From assembly GCF_003258365.1 (NCBI RefSeq), contig NZ_QHKM01000001.1:248001-312000 (forward strand): a stretch of DNA of 64,000 bases. The letters run 5' to 3'. The position numbers and the translations under genes are program-made. This document shows, in pieces, positions 43,277 through 52,063 of the stretch. The stretch's first letter is position 1. Every line of letters starts with the position of its first letter. Source of the stretch: Hymenobacter edaphi. GTDB taxonomy: Bacteria; Bacteroidota; Bacteroidia; Cytophagales; Hymenobacteraceae. The notes beneath the pieces are model-generated. The model had not been told where the DNA came from and ran no database searches. It was given only the letters and a program-made list of their open reading frames with translations.

Positions 43277-43906
43277 ATGCGCCTGCACCGCCTGCCCGAC
43301 GTGATGCACCGCTGGCTGCCCGGCGCCGTCTGGCAGGGCCCGGCCGCCGCGCAGCCCACCGTGTACCTCACCTTCGACGACGGCCCCATTCCCGAGGAAA
43401 CGCCCTGGGTACTGGAGCAGCTGGCGCGCTTCGATGCGAAAGGGCTGTTTTTCTGCGTGGGCGACAATGTGGAGCGGCACCCCGAGGTGGCCCGGCAGGT
43501 GCTGGCCGGCGGCCACCAGCTCGGCAACCACACCCACCACCACCGCAGCGGCTGGAGCACCCCGCGCCCCGAGTACCTGCGGGAGGTAGCCCGCTGCCAG
43601 CAGGCCCTCGACGCGCTGCAGCCCGGCGCCCGGCGCTTTTTCCGCCCGCCCTACGGCCGCATCACGCCCCGCCTGCACCGCACCCTGCACCCCGAGTACC
43701 AGGTAGTGATGTGGGACCTGCTCACCTGCGACTACGACCGCGCCTACGCCCCCGAGCGCTGCCTGCACGACGCGCTGCGCTTCACCCGCCCCGGCGCGGT
43801 GGTCGTATTTCACGATAGCCTCAAGGCCAGCCCCAACCTGCGCTACGTGCTGCCGCGCTACCTCGAAGCCCTGAGCGAGCAGGGCTACCGCTTCGGCGCG
43901 CTGTAG
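43277..43906 (+). CDS. Polysaccharide deacetylase (NodB domain)
   Basis: 209 residues from ATG 43277. NodB motifs are in order: VYLTFDDGPIPEETP (catalytic base D and metal D), GNHTHHHRSG (metal His pair), FFRPPYGRI, VMWDLLTCDYDR and VVVFHDSLKA (catalytic His). It removes acetyl groups from GlcNAc in chitin, peptidoglycan or exopolysaccharide. There is no signal peptide, so the substrate may be cytosolic or the start may be misjudged. In the polysaccharide locus it would modify its product. Confidence 0.94.
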   Translation: MRLHRLPDVMHRWLPGAVWQGPAAAQPTVYLTFDDGPIPEETPWVLEQLARFDAKGLFFCVGDNVERHPEVARQVLAGGHQLGNHTHHHRSGWSTPRPEYLREVARCQQALDALQPGARRFFRPPYGRITPRLHRTLHPEYQVVMWDLLTCDYDRAYAPERCLHDALRFTRPGAVVVFHDSLKASPNLRYVLPRYLEALSEQGYRFGAL

Positions 43907-43922
43907 CATGCCGCGCCTGCTG

Positions 43923-44084
43923 AACGTGAGGTCTGAGCGAAGCCGAGACATCTTGCGGGATGGTAATTCCAATCGTCAGGCCCCCTGCGGGCATCAGCCC
44001 GCGAGATGCCTGGGCCTTGCCTGATGCGCGGCACGACGTTCAACGACGCCCGCAAGATGCCTCGGCTTCGCTCGACCTGACGTT
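43923..44084. repeat. 162-bp inverted-repeat element (family A)
   Basis: Arms at 43923-43959 and 44049-44084 are 36-37 bp imperfect inverted copies around GCGAAGCCGAGACATCTTGC. They share GAGATGtCTCG...GCTCGACCTGACGTT with the element at 16143-16239. A third partial copy lies inside at about 43997-44040. Non-coding. Confidence 0.8.
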
Positions 44085-44116
44085 TTACTAGTTTGATAAT
44101 CAAAAACTCCTTTTAA

Positions 44117-45226
44117 TTGCCCTTGGTCCTCCTGCTCGCCTTCTTTCTCGGCTGGTTTGCCGTGCTGTTGGGCTCCTGGCTGCTGTTTAGCCGCCGCCGG
44201 GCGCCGCAGGGCGGGCCGCTGCCCGGTCCGCCGCCGCGGGTGAGCATCCTCATTGCGGCCCGCAACGAAGAAGCCGCCATCGGCCGCTGCCTGCAGAGCG
44301 TCCGGGCCCTCGATTACCCGCCCGAGTGCCTGGAAGTGCTGCTCGGCGACGACGCCAGCACCGACCAGACGGCCGCCGTGGCCCAGGCGGCCATGCAGGG
44401 CTTCGCCGGCAGCTTCCGCATCCTGAGTATCACCGACACGCTGGGCTCGGCCCGCGGCAAGGCCAACGTGCTGGCCCACCTGGCCCGCGCCGCCTCCACC
44501 GACGTGTTCCTCATCACCGATGCCGACATCAGCCTGCCCGCCAGCTGGGTGCGGGGCCTGGTGGGCCACCTGCGCCCGGGCCTGGGCACCGTCACGGGCC
44601 TCACGCTGGTGGCGGGTCCGCGCCTGTTCGACCGGCTGCAGGGCCTCGACTGGCTGATGTCGCTGGCTTTGGTGCAGATGGTATCGGACCGCGGGCAGCC
44701 GGTCACGGCCATGGGCAACAACATGCTCATCACCCGCGACGCCTACGAGGCCGTGGGCGGCTACGAAAGCCTGCCGTTTTCCGTGACGGAGGACTACGAG
44801 CTATTCCGGGCCGTGCTGGCCAAGGGCTTCGGCTGGCTGAACCTGTTCGAGCCCGCCGTGCTGGCCGAGTCCTTGCCGGTGGCCACCTGGCGCGGGCTGC
44901 TGCACCAGCGGCGGCGCTGGCTGCGCGGGGTAGAGGGGCTGCCCTGGCACATTCAGCTCGGCCTGATTTACTACGCCGGCTACTACCCCGCGCTGCTGCT
45001 GGCCGCCGGGCTCTGGGGCGGGGCGGCCGTGCTGGGCATCCTCGCCGCCAAAATGCTGGCCCAGGGCCTGCTGGCCGGCAGCGCCTACCGCAAAGTGGGC
45101 CGCCGCGCCCCGCTGCACCTGCTGCCGCTGTTCGAGCTCTACACGCTGGCCGTCACTGCCGGCCTCACCGGCTTCCGCTTCAGCCGCCGCCCCTTCGAGT
45201 GGAAAGGCCGCCGGTATTCGCGGTGA
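44117..45226 (+). CDS. Glycosyltransferase family 2, membrane
   Basis: 369 residues from TTG 44117. An N-terminal TM is followed by GT-A: RVSILIAARNEEAAIGRCL, LLGDDASTDQT, VFLITDADISLPASWV (DxD), TAMGNNMLITRDAYEAVGGY, TEDYELF and HQRRRWLRG, where Q-R-R-R-W-L is the QxxRW motif, and three C-terminal TM helices. It probably makes a beta-linked polymer or a glycolipid. Last gene of the polysaccharide locus. The start follows an inverted-repeat element, so the true promoter is near 44090. Confidence 0.92.
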   Translation: MPLVLLLAFFLGWFAVLLGSWLLFSRRRAPQGGPLPGPPPRVSILIAARNEEAAIGRCLQSVRALDYPPECLEVLLGDDASTDQTAAVAQAAMQGFAGSFRILSITDTLGSARGKANVLAHLARAASTDVFLITDADISLPASWVRGLVGHLRPGLGTVTGLTLVAGPRLFDRLQGLDWLMSLALVQMVSDRGQPVTAMGNNMLITRDAYEAVGGYESLPFSVTEDYELFRAVLAKGFGWLNLFEPAVLAESLPVATWRGLLHQRRRWLRGVEGLPWHIQLGLIYYAGYYPALLLAAGLWGGAAVLGILAAKMLAQGLLAGSAYRKVGRRAPLHLLPLFELYTLAVTAGLTGFRFSRRPFEWKGRRYSR

Positions 45227-45432
45227 CACGTGACTTATAACACGTAACAGGTTTTGGGGAATGAACGGTGGCACGGGTGACGGGCTGCCGGCCATTTCCA
45301 GTGCCGACCTGCCCGGGGCTGAACCGCGCCACGCGGTATGCCTACCCGCAACCGGTCCCACGTCACCCCGCTCCTGCATCACCCCGTCACCTGATTACCC
45401 AAAACCCGTCACCTGTTACTTGTCACGTGTTA
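45223..45432. repeat. About 210-bp inverted-repeat region
   Basis: Left segment GTGACACGTGACTTATAAC...GGTTTTGGG (45223-45258) is matched by the inverted right segment ending ...TTGTCACGTGTTAC at 45432, with variable middles. The right side also has repeated CACCCCGTCACC / GTCACCTG units. The left end overlaps the GT2 stop. Confidence 0.6.
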
Positions 45433-45437
45433 CCCAC

Positions 45438-45445
45438 TAGCTTTG
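45438..45445 (+). promoter_or_regulatory. Bacteroidota -7 promoter element before tatD
   Basis: TAGCTTTG matches TAnnTTTG, 49 bases before the GTG start at 45494. Confidence 0.5.
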
Positions 45446-45493
45446 CCCAATCGTCCACAACATCCGGGAAATCCGGAAAATTCGTCTAAATCC

Positions 45494-46261
45494 GTGGTCC
45501 TGACCGATTCCCACGCCCACATCTACGCCGAGCAGTTCAAGCCGGACCGCGACGCGGCGCTGGAGCGGGCCTACGCCGCCGGCGTGCGCACCATCCTGAT
45601 GCCCAACATCGACCACACCAGCATCGACGTGATGCTGGAGACGGAGGCGCGGCACCCCGGCCACTGCCGGGCCATGATGGGCCTGCACCCCTGCCACGTG
45701 CTCAAAGGCTTCGAGCAGGAGCTGTACCGGGTGGAAGACTGGCTCTCGAAGCGCCCGTTCGTGGCGGTGGGGGAGTGCGGCGTGGATCTGTACTGGGACA
45801 AAACCACCCTGGCCTGGCAGCAGGAGGCGCTGAAAGTGCAGCTGGACCTGGCCAAAAAGCACCAGCTGCCCATCGTGCTGCACACCCGCGACGCCTTCGA
45901 CGAAACCGCCGCGCTGGTGGAAGCCGCTCAGGATGGCACGCTCACCGGCGTGTTCCACTGCTTTTCGGGCACGAAGGAGGAAGCCGAGCGAGCCGTCAGG
46001 CTGGGCTTCAAGCTCGGCATCGGCGGGGTGGCCACGTTCAAGAACGGCGGCCTCGATAAGGTGCTGCCCCACGTCGGGCTGGAGCACCTGCTGCTGGAAA
46101 CCGACTGCCCCTACCTGGCGCCCGTGCCCCACCGCGGCAAGCGCAACGAGCCCAGCTACCTGCCCCTCATTGCCCAGCGCGTGGCCGATTTGCTGCAGCG
46201 CGACGTAGCCGAAATAGCCGAAGCCACCACCCGCAACGCCGCGGCGCTGTTCAAGCTGTGA
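45494..46261 (+). CDS. tatD: TatD-family metal-dependent hydrolase
   Basis: 255 residues from GTG 45494. TDSHAHIYAEQF holds the metal-binding HxH; CHVLKGFEQE, VGECGVDLYWDKTT, HTRDAFDET, GVFHCFSGT and LLETDCPYLAPVPHRGKRNEP complete the metal site and are diagnostic. TatD enzymes are Mg-dependent 3'-5' DNases or related hydrolases in the cytoplasm. I reject the TTG at 45443, which would start inside the promoter element. The ansA gene follows in the same direction, a common pairing in this phylum. Confidence 0.95.
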   Translation: MVLTDSHAHIYAEQFKPDRDAALERAYAAGVRTILMPNIDHTSIDVMLETEARHPGHCRAMMGLHPCHVLKGFEQELYRVEDWLSKRPFVAVGECGVDLYWDKTTLAWQQEALKVQLDLAKKHQLPIVLHTRDAFDETAALVEAAQDGTLTGVFHCFSGTKEEAERAVRLGFKLGIGGVATFKNGGLDKVLPHVGLEHLLLETDCPYLAPVPHRGKRNEPSYLPLIAQRVADLLQRDVAEIAEATTRNAAALFKL

Positions 46262-46347
46262 GCTGGTGAAATGGCGAACTGGTGCGTTGACGTGCAGCTT
46301 GCCCCGCCAGAACAGCAACTCACCAGTTCACCCTCTCACAAACTCAC
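46259..46347. repeat. 89-bp imperfect hairpin element
   Basis: GTGAGCTGGTGAAATGGCGAACTGGTG (46259-46285) is roughly inverted by CACCAGTTCACCCTCTCACAAACTCAC (46321-46347). It fills the gap between tatD and ansA. GGTGAA/TGGTGA simple-repeat character. Confidence 0.6.
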
Positions 46348-46349
46348 TT

Positions 46350-47453
46350 TTGGAGCCTCAGATAATTGTTGAAGCCCCGGCCACAGCGGCCGCGGAGCGG
46401 CCCGCCTCGGTGCTGGTGGTGTACACCGGCGGCACGGTGGGCATGTCGGTCAATAAGCGCGGCGAGCTGGTGCCGATGAACTTCAGCCAGATCCAGAAGC
46501 TGGTGCCCGAAATGCGCCAGCTCACCATGCAGGTGTCGGTGCTGAGCTTGCCCGAGCCCATCGACTCGAGCAACGTGACGCCCGCCGAGTGGCTGCTGCT
46601 GGCCGGCATCCTGCAGCAGCACTACGCGCACTACGACGGCTTCGTGGTGCTGCACGGCACCGATACCATGGCCTACTCGGCCGCGGCGCTGAGCTACCTG
46701 CTGGAGAACCTGGGCAAGCCCGTCATCTTCACCGGGGCGCAGGTGCCGGTGGGCCGCATCCGCACCGATGCCCGCCGCAACCTGGTGACGGCCCTGGAAA
46801 TTGCCGCCGCCCGCCACCCCCGCGCCGGCACCGTGCGCGTGCCCGAGGTGTGCGTGTTCTTCAACGACGTGCTCATCCGCGGCTGCCGGGCCAAGAAGGT
46901 GGAAAGCCAGCGCTACTCGGCCTTCAAGAGCGAGAATTACCCGCCGCTGGCCCACGCCGGCATCGAGCTGGAATTCGACGACAGCCTGGTGCGCCTGCTG
47001 CCCGGCGGCCCCCTGCGCGTACACCCGCAGCTCGAAGACCGCGTGGTCGTGCTCAAGCTCTTCCCCGGTATCACCGAGCGCACCGTGCGCTGCATCCTCG
47101 GTGCCGACGACCTGCGCGGCTGCGTGCTCGAAACCTACGGCTCGGGCAACGCACCCACCAGCCCGTGGTTTCTGGAGTGCCTGCGCGAAGCCACCGAGCG
47201 GGGCGTGTTCATCCTCAACGTGAGCCAGTGCGAGGAGGGCCGCGTCATCCAGGGCCGCTACGAAACCAGCGCCCACCTCACCGACCTCGGCGTCATCGGC
47301 GGCGAGGACATTACCACCGAGGCGGCCATCACCAAGCTCATGTATGTGCTCGGTTTGGGCCGCGACGCGCACACCACGCGCCAGCTGCTACTGAGCGACT
47401 TGCGCGGCGAAATCTCGCTCGGCCAGGCCACCAGCACCAGGATCCGCTTCTAG
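46350..47453 (+). CDS. ansA: Type I L-asparaginase
   Basis: 367 residues from TTG 46350 (EPQIIVEAPAT). The asparaginase threonines are in VVYTGGTVGMSV and VVLHGTDTMAYSA, with the lysine-containing FTGAQVPVGRIRTDARRN next. Length and order match the cytoplasmic EcAI-like type. Hydrolyses Asn to Asp and ammonia. In-frame upstream codons (to 46266) lie within the hairpin element and are not coding. Confidence 0.93.
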   Translation: MEPQIIVEAPATAAAERPASVLVVYTGGTVGMSVNKRGELVPMNFSQIQKLVPEMRQLTMQVSVLSLPEPIDSSNVTPAEWLLLAGILQQHYAHYDGFVVLHGTDTMAYSAAALSYLLENLGKPVIFTGAQVPVGRIRTDARRNLVTALEIAAARHPRAGTVRVPEVCVFFNDVLIRGCRAKKVESQRYSAFKSENYPPLAHAGIELEFDDSLVRLLPGGPLRVHPQLEDRVVVLKLFPGITERTVRCILGADDLRGCVLETYGSGNAPTSPWFLECLREATERGVFILNVSQCEEGRVIQGRYETSAHLTDLGVIGGEDITTEAAITKLMYVLGLGRDAHTTRQLLLSDLRGEISLGQATSTRIRF

Positions 47454-47506
47454 CGGCTTGCAGATGTGCCAAATGCCGCGTTACTTTGCGCAGCTTTCCG
47501 CAACCT

Positions 47507-47594
47507 AGAGAGGTGTCCGAGTGGTCGAAGGAGCACGCCTGGAAAGTGTGTATGGCCCAAAAGGTCATCGTGGGTTCGAATCCCATCCTCTCTG
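47507..47594 (+). tRNA. tRNA-Ser (anticodon GGA)
   Basis: 88 bases with a 7-bp acceptor stem AGAGAGG / CCTCTCT, the anticodon stem CACGC / GTGTG enclosing loop CTGGAAA (anticodon GGA), a long variable arm (class II) and a T-loop GGTTCGAATCC. No CCA is encoded after the discriminator G. Confidence 0.95.
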
Positions 47595-47598
47595 CAGC

Positions 47599-47629
47599 AA
47601 AGCCCGTTCCTACTTCAGGAACGGGCTTT
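47599..47629 (+). terminator. tRNA terminator
   Basis: Perfect 12-bp stem (47599-47610 with 47618-47629), 7-base loop and a following T-run, 5 bases after the tRNA. Confidence 0.9.
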
Positions 47630-47777
47630 TTGCTTGCGCAGCGTGCCGCAAAAAGGGCATCGGCGGCGGTTCTGCCCGCCGGCTGACCCCGGGCGGGCGG
47701 CACGGCGGCGGCTCACCGGTGGGCGGCGAAGTCCCCGGTTGATAGCTTGCCGGGAAGGATGGCGCGGCCTTAAACGG

Positions 47778-47807
47778 CCGCGGCCGCTCCCCCTGGAGCG
47801 GCCGCGG
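47778..47807 (-). terminator. GC-rich hairpin downstream of the RCC1 gene
   Basis: Perfect 13-bp GC stem (47778-47790 with 47795-47807), loop of 4, 30 bases past the stop of the minus-strand gene at 47838. The run of A/T at 47771-47774 reads GTTTAA on the minus strand. Confidence 0.65.
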
Positions 47808-47837
47808 CGGTGAAATAAACAAGACAAACCCACGGCC

Positions 47838-48800
47838 TTACTCGCGCACGAGCCGGACGCTTGCCCGCTGGCGCCCTTGCTGCACGCGCAGCAGGTAGAC
47901 GCCGGCGGGCAGCGCCGCTGCCGCCGACCACCCCAGCTCCGCTGAGCCCGGCAGTTGCCGCTGCAGGCGCACGCGGCCCGTGGCGTCGACCACGCTGAGC
48001 GTGAGCGGCCCGGCCGGAGGCGCCGTTACGCGCAGCCGCGGGCCCGCGGCGCCGAAGCGCGTGGGCCAGGCCGTCAGTTGCAGCCCGGCGGCCGCGCCGG
48101 GCGCCGCCGCGCGCACCGGCAGCGCCATGCCGGCAAACAGCAGCAGGGGCTCCACGCTGAACTTCGGGGCCCCGAGCTGCCCGTACTGGTTGTCGCCCCA
48201 GGCCCAGAGCGTGCCGTCGGTGCGCAGGGCCAGGGTGGAGTTCCACCCGGCGCTTACGCTTTGCCAGCCGGCGCTGGTGCCGACCTGCGCCGGCGTGTCC
48301 CGGCCGCTGCTGGCCGCCCCGTCGCCGAGCTGGCCCAGGCCGTTGTAGCCCCAGGTCCAGAGCGTGCCGTCCGATTTAAGGGCCACCGTGTGGGTGCCGC
48401 CGGCACTCACTTTCAGCCAGGTGGTAGCCGTGCCGATTTGCTGGGGAGTGGTCTGGCCGAGGCTGGTGCCGTTGCCGAGCTGGCCGAAGCGGTTGTGGCC
48501 CCAGGTCCAGAGCGTGCCGTCCTGGCGCAGGGCCACGGTGTGGTAGCTCCCGACGGCCACGCTGCGCCAGGCGCGGCCAGTGCCGACCTGCACCGGCGTG
48601 ACTTTGTCGCCGACTGTCCCGTCGCCGAGCTGGCCGTATTGATTGCGGCCCCAGGCCCAGAGCGTGCCGTCGGCCTTGACCACCGCTGAGTGGGAGGTAG
48701 CCATGGCCTGCGCGTGGGCTTGACCAGCCAGCAGCACCAGAAAGCAGGAAATCAGCAGCCCGCGTAACAACGCCGGCCAACCGGGTAGAGGTACTCGCAT
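47838..48800 (-). CDS. RCC1-repeat protein with T9SS sorting domain
   Basis: 320 residues. A signal peptide (LISCFLVLLAGQAHAQ) is followed by four RCC1-type repeats: SAVVKADGTLWAWGRNQYGQLGDG, TVALRQDGTLWTWGHNRFGQLGNG, TVALKSDGTLWTWGYNGLGQLGDG and TLALRTDGTLWAWGDNQYGQLG, each about 50 residues. Full RCC1 propellers have seven blades, so this has about half. The C-terminal 80 residues (LRVTAPPAGPLTLSVVDATGRVRLQRQL, GVYLLRVQQGRQRASVRLVRE) form a T9SS type A sorting signal. Secreted; role unknown. Confidence 0.88.
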   Translation of the reverse strand: MRVPLPGWPALLRGLLISCFLVLLAGQAHAQAMATSHSAVVKADGTLWAWGRNQYGQLGDGTVGDKVTPVQVGTGRAWRSVAVGSYHTVALRQDGTLWTWGHNRFGQLGNGTSLGQTTPQQIGTATTWLKVSAGGTHTVALKSDGTLWTWGYNGLGQLGDGAASSGRDTPAQVGTSAGWQSVSAGWNSTLALRTDGTLWAWGDNQYGQLGAPKFSVEPLLLFAGMALPVRAAAPGAAAGLQLTAWPTRFGAAGPRLRVTAPPAGPLTLSVVDATGRVRLQRQLPGSAELGWSAAAALPAGVYLLRVQQGRQRASVRLVRE

Positions 48801-49297
48801 AGAAGATGGGTTGCGGCGCCCCGAACCGGCCTTGGGGTGATGATAAAGTACCCGAGTCGGGCGGCTTGCTCGTGATTAATCAGGGCAAGGTAAAGGACGG
48901 TCGGCAAACCGCCATGCGTCGGAGCAGCACCGCCGGCCCCGGTCGGCCGGGAGCAAATCCGCTCCTCGCCTGACGCCCCGGCCCCCGCCGTCCTGCCCGG
49001 TGCACGTCCGGTTGTGGCGGGGAATGAATGGCCGCGCAGGGGCACCGCACCGGTTGCGCAACGCGCCGGCGGGCGGGGTGGGCTTCGGGCTTCCCGGCGG
49101 CGGGCGCCGGGCCCGGGCGCCCGAAAGAAGGTATCTTACCCGGGTCGTGGCGGTGGGGGCGGCTTCCGGCCGGCCGTGGCGAAACAGGCCGGCTGCGGTT
49201 CCGCACCCGGAGCCCCGCTTTTCGAATACCCGGACGCAGGACCGCTGCCCCGGCCACCAAGTCAACGCCGGCCCGCGCGGCCGGCCCACTCCGCACC
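48801..49297. other. 497-bp divergent intergenic region
   Basis: Between the RCC1 gene (leftward) and the hybrid kinase (rightward); the promoters of both should be here. AT-richer bases at 48835-48890 are the best candidate for the RCC1 promoter. No gene or strong hairpin seen. Confidence 0.45.
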
Positions 49298-52063
49298 ATG
49301 ACGGAAAGCGAAACAAATGATTCGGGCCGCACGAAGGCCCGGCCGGATATGGAAGTTGCCGTCGGCCTGCAGGGCCGCATCCTGGCCTGCAACGAGGCGG
49401 CGCTGACGCTCACGGGCGCGGCCCGCGACACCTTGGTGGGGGCCGAGTTCTTTGGCTTGTTTACCGAGCCCGACGCCGTGCGCGAGCTGCACCAGCAGGT
49501 CGTGACCCGGGGGGCGGTCAGCGACGTGCCGTTCGTGCTGCGCCCGGCCCAAAACACGCCGGCCCCGGTGCTCATCAGCGGCGCAGCAACCAGGGACGAG
49601 GCGGGCCAGGCCGCGGGCGCGGTGTACCAGGTCCGCAATGCGGCCGAGCCAAACTGGGCTACGGCGCTGGGGCTGGCCAACCAGGAGCTGGCATTTCAGC
49701 AGCGCGAAAAGGCCAAACGGGCCGATGAGCTCAGCCTGGCCAACGAGGAACTGGCCTTTCAAAACGCGGAAAAGGAGAAGCGCGCCCAGGAATTGCGCGC
49801 CGCGAACCGGGAGTTGGCCTTTCAAAACGACGAAAAGGAAAAGCGGGCGGCCGAGCTTAGCATTGCCAACCGGGAGCTGGCGTTTCAGAACGACGAGAAG
49901 GAAAAGCGCGCCCAGGAGCTGCTCATTGCCAACCGGGAGCTGGCCTTCCAGAACGCGGAAAAGGAAAAGCGGGCCCAGGAGCTGGTGGTGGCCAACCGGG
50001 AGCTGGCCTTTCAGAACGAGGAGAAGGTGAAGCGGGCGGCCGAGCTGCGCGTGGCCAACTACGCCCGCGGCCTGATCGAGGCCAGCCGCGACCCGCTGGT
50101 GACCATCAGCCCGGAAGGCAAAATCACGGACATGAACCAGGCCACCGTGAACATCACCGGGCTGGCGCGGGACCAGCTCATCGGCTCCGACTTTTTCGTC
50201 TACTTCACCGATCCGCAGATGGCGCGCGAGGTGTACCAGGAGGTGTTTGCCCGGGGCACGGTGGCCGACGCGCCCCTGACCCTGCGCCACCAGGGCGGCA
50301 AGCTCACGGACGTGCTCTTCAACGGCTCGGTGTACCGCAACGACGAAGGGCGGGTGCTGGGCGTGGTGATTGTGGCCCGCGACGTGACCGAGCAGAAGCG
50401 CATTGCCACGGAGCTGATCGAGGCCCGGTTTGCGGCCGAGCGCGCCACCGTGCTGGCCGAAGAGGCCCGGGCCAAAGCCGAAAGCGCGGTGAAGGCCAAG
50501 CAGCAGTTTCTGAGCAACATGAGCCACGAAATCCGCACGCCCATGAACGCCATCATCGGCTTCACGAAGGTGGTGCTGAAAACCGACCTGACCGACAAGC
50601 AGCGCGAGTACCTGACGGCCATCAAGCTCAGCGGCGACACGCTCATCGTGCTCATCAACGACATCCTGGACCTGGCCAAGGTGGACGCGGGCAAGATGAC
50701 CTTCGAGCAGATTCCGTTCCGGCTGGCCGCCTCGGTGGCGGCCATGGTACACCTGTTCGAAGCCAAGTGCCAGGAAAAAAACCTGGCCCTGGTGCTCGAC
50801 TACGACCCGCGCATTCCGGACGTGCTGCTGGGCGACCCGGTGCGCCTGCACCAGATCATCCTCAACCTGGTGAGCAACGCCGTCAAGTTTACCAGCGCCG
50901 GCAGCATCACCGTGAGCGTGCGGCGGCTGGTGCAGGACCAGGACCACGTCATCCTGGAGTTTGCCGTCACCGACACCGGCATCGGCATCGAGCAGGCCCA
51001 GCTGAGCGCCGTGTTCGACGACTTTCAGCAGGCCAGCAGCGGCACCGCCCGCCTGTACGGCGGCACGGGGCTGGGGCTGGCCATTGTGAAAAACCTGGTG
51101 GAGGCGCAGGGCGGCACCGTCCACGTAAAAAGCACGGTGGGCGCGGGCTCGACCTTCGGCTTCGTGCTGCGCTTCGGCAAAACCACCGCCCTGCCGGAGG
51201 CCGACTCGCCCCCGGCCATCGAGCTGGAAACGGGGCTGCAGCACGTGCGCATCCTGGTGGTGGAGGACATTGCCCTGAACCAGCTGCTGATGAAAACCCT
51301 GCTGGAAGACTTCGGCTTTCACATGGACGTGGCCGCCGACGGAAGCCAGGCCCTGGAAATGCTGCGCGCCGCCTCCTACGACCTGGTGCTCATGGACCTG
51401 CAGATGCCGGTCATGAACGGGTTCGAGGCCACGGCCTATATCCGGCAGGAGCTGCGCCTGACCGTCCCCATCATTGCCCTCACGGCCGATGTGACGTCGG
51501 TGGACGTGGAGAAATGCAAGGCCGTGGGCATGAACGACTACATCACCAAACCCATCGACGACCGGCTGCTCTACAGCAAAATCATCAAGTTTCTGAAGCA
51601 GGGAGCCCCGGCGGCTCCGGCCGCAGCCACCCCGGCCGCCGAGGCCCCGCCGCAGCCCCGCCCGTGCGTCAACCTGGATTACCTGAAACGCATCACCAAA
51701 AGCGACGCGCGCCTGGCGGAAATGATTGGCCTCTACCTGCAGGAAATTCCGCAGCTGGTGCAGGCCGTGAAAAAGGCCTTGGCCGACAAGGACTGGCCGG
51801 GCCTGAAGCTCGCCGCGCATTCGCTCATTCCCACCTTTGCCACCGTGGGCATGCCGCCGGAATTCGAGCTCATCACCAAATCCATGCAGGGCACGGCCGA
51901 GCAGCTGCTGGCCAGCGGCACCGGCCCCAGCCAGGACACCATGATTGAGCTCCTCGCCGCGTTTTCCAAAATCGAAGCCGTCTGCGCCCTGGCCGCCCGC
52001 GAGCTGGAGGAAAAGCTGCGGGCACTAACCCCGCCCGCCCCCCCGGCACCGGAGGCGCAGTAG
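49298..52063 (+). CDS. Hybrid sensor histidine kinase: PAS, 21-residue coiled-coil repeats, PAS, HK, receiver, Hpt
   Basis: 921 residues from ATG 49298. A PAS domain (about 15-115) is followed by six 21-residue repeats (about 127-252, heptad-periodic), then a second PAS (about 256-370). HisKA has the phosphoacceptor H410 in FLSNMSHEIRTPMNAIIGF; HATPase_c has NLVSNAVKF, DTGIGI and GGTGLGLAIVKNLV. A receiver domain follows with phospho-Asp D700 (VLMDLQMPVMNG) and an Hpt domain with H841 (AAHSLIPTF). All phosphorelay steps up to a final receiver are present. There is no TM, so it senses a cytoplasmic signal. No output regulator is adjacent. Confidence 0.95.
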   Translation: MTESETNDSGRTKARPDMEVAVGLQGRILACNEAALTLTGAARDTLVGAEFFGLFTEPDAVRELHQQVVTRGAVSDVPFVLRPAQNTPAPVLISGAATRDEAGQAAGAVYQVRNAAEPNWATALGLANQELAFQQREKAKRADELSLANEELAFQNAEKEKRAQELRAANRELAFQNDEKEKRAAELSIANRELAFQNDEKEKRAQELLIANRELAFQNAEKEKRAQELVVANRELAFQNEEKVKRAAELRVANYARGLIEASRDPLVTISPEGKITDMNQATVNITGLARDQLIGSDFFVYFTDPQMAREVYQEVFARGTVADAPLTLRHQGGKLTDVLFNGSVYRNDEGRVLGVVIVARDVTEQKRIATELIEARFAAERATVLAEEARAKAESAVKAKQQFLSNMSHEIRTPMNAIIGFTKVVLKTDLTDKQREYLTAIKLSGDTLIVLINDILDLAKVDAGKMTFEQIPFRLAASVAAMVHLFEAKCQEKNLALVLDYDPRIPDVLLGDPVRLHQIILNLVSNAVKFTSAGSITVSVRRLVQDQDHVILEFAVTDTGIGIEQAQLSAVFDDFQQASSGTARLYGGTGLGLAIVKNLVEAQGGTVHVKSTVGAGSTFGFVLRFGKTTALPEADSPPAIELETGLQHVRILVVEDIALNQLLMKTLLEDFGFHMDVAADGSQALEMLRAASYDLVLMDLQMPVMNGFEATAYIRQELRLTVPIIALTADVTSVDVEKCKAVGMNDYITKPIDDRLLYSKIIKFLKQGAPAAPAAATPAAEAPPQPRPCVNLDYLKRITKSDARLAEMIGLYLQEIPQLVQAVKKALADKDWPGLKLAAHSLIPTFATVGMPPEFELITKSMQGTAEQLLASGTGPSQDTMIELLAAFSKIEAVCALAARELEEKLRALTPPAPPAPEAQ
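49676..50053 (+). repeat. Six tandem 63-bp repeats coding for a coiled coil
   Basis: Each unit codes for A-N-R-E-L-A-F-Q-N-(D/A/E)-E-K-E-K-R-A-(A/Q)-E-L-x-x, exactly 21 residues (three heptads), so the helix register is preserved across copies. Recombination between copies could change the signalling helix length. Confidence 0.9.

Noticed and set aside
45229-45242. TGACTTATAACA resembling dyad A
   Set aside because: It lies within the inverted-repeat region after GT2, has TAACA instead of ATCA, and is not upstream of a stress gene.
49262-51820. 852-residue ORF opposite the histidine kinase
   Set aside because: Antisense shadow; His/Gly-rich repetitive composition arises from the kinase's repeats.
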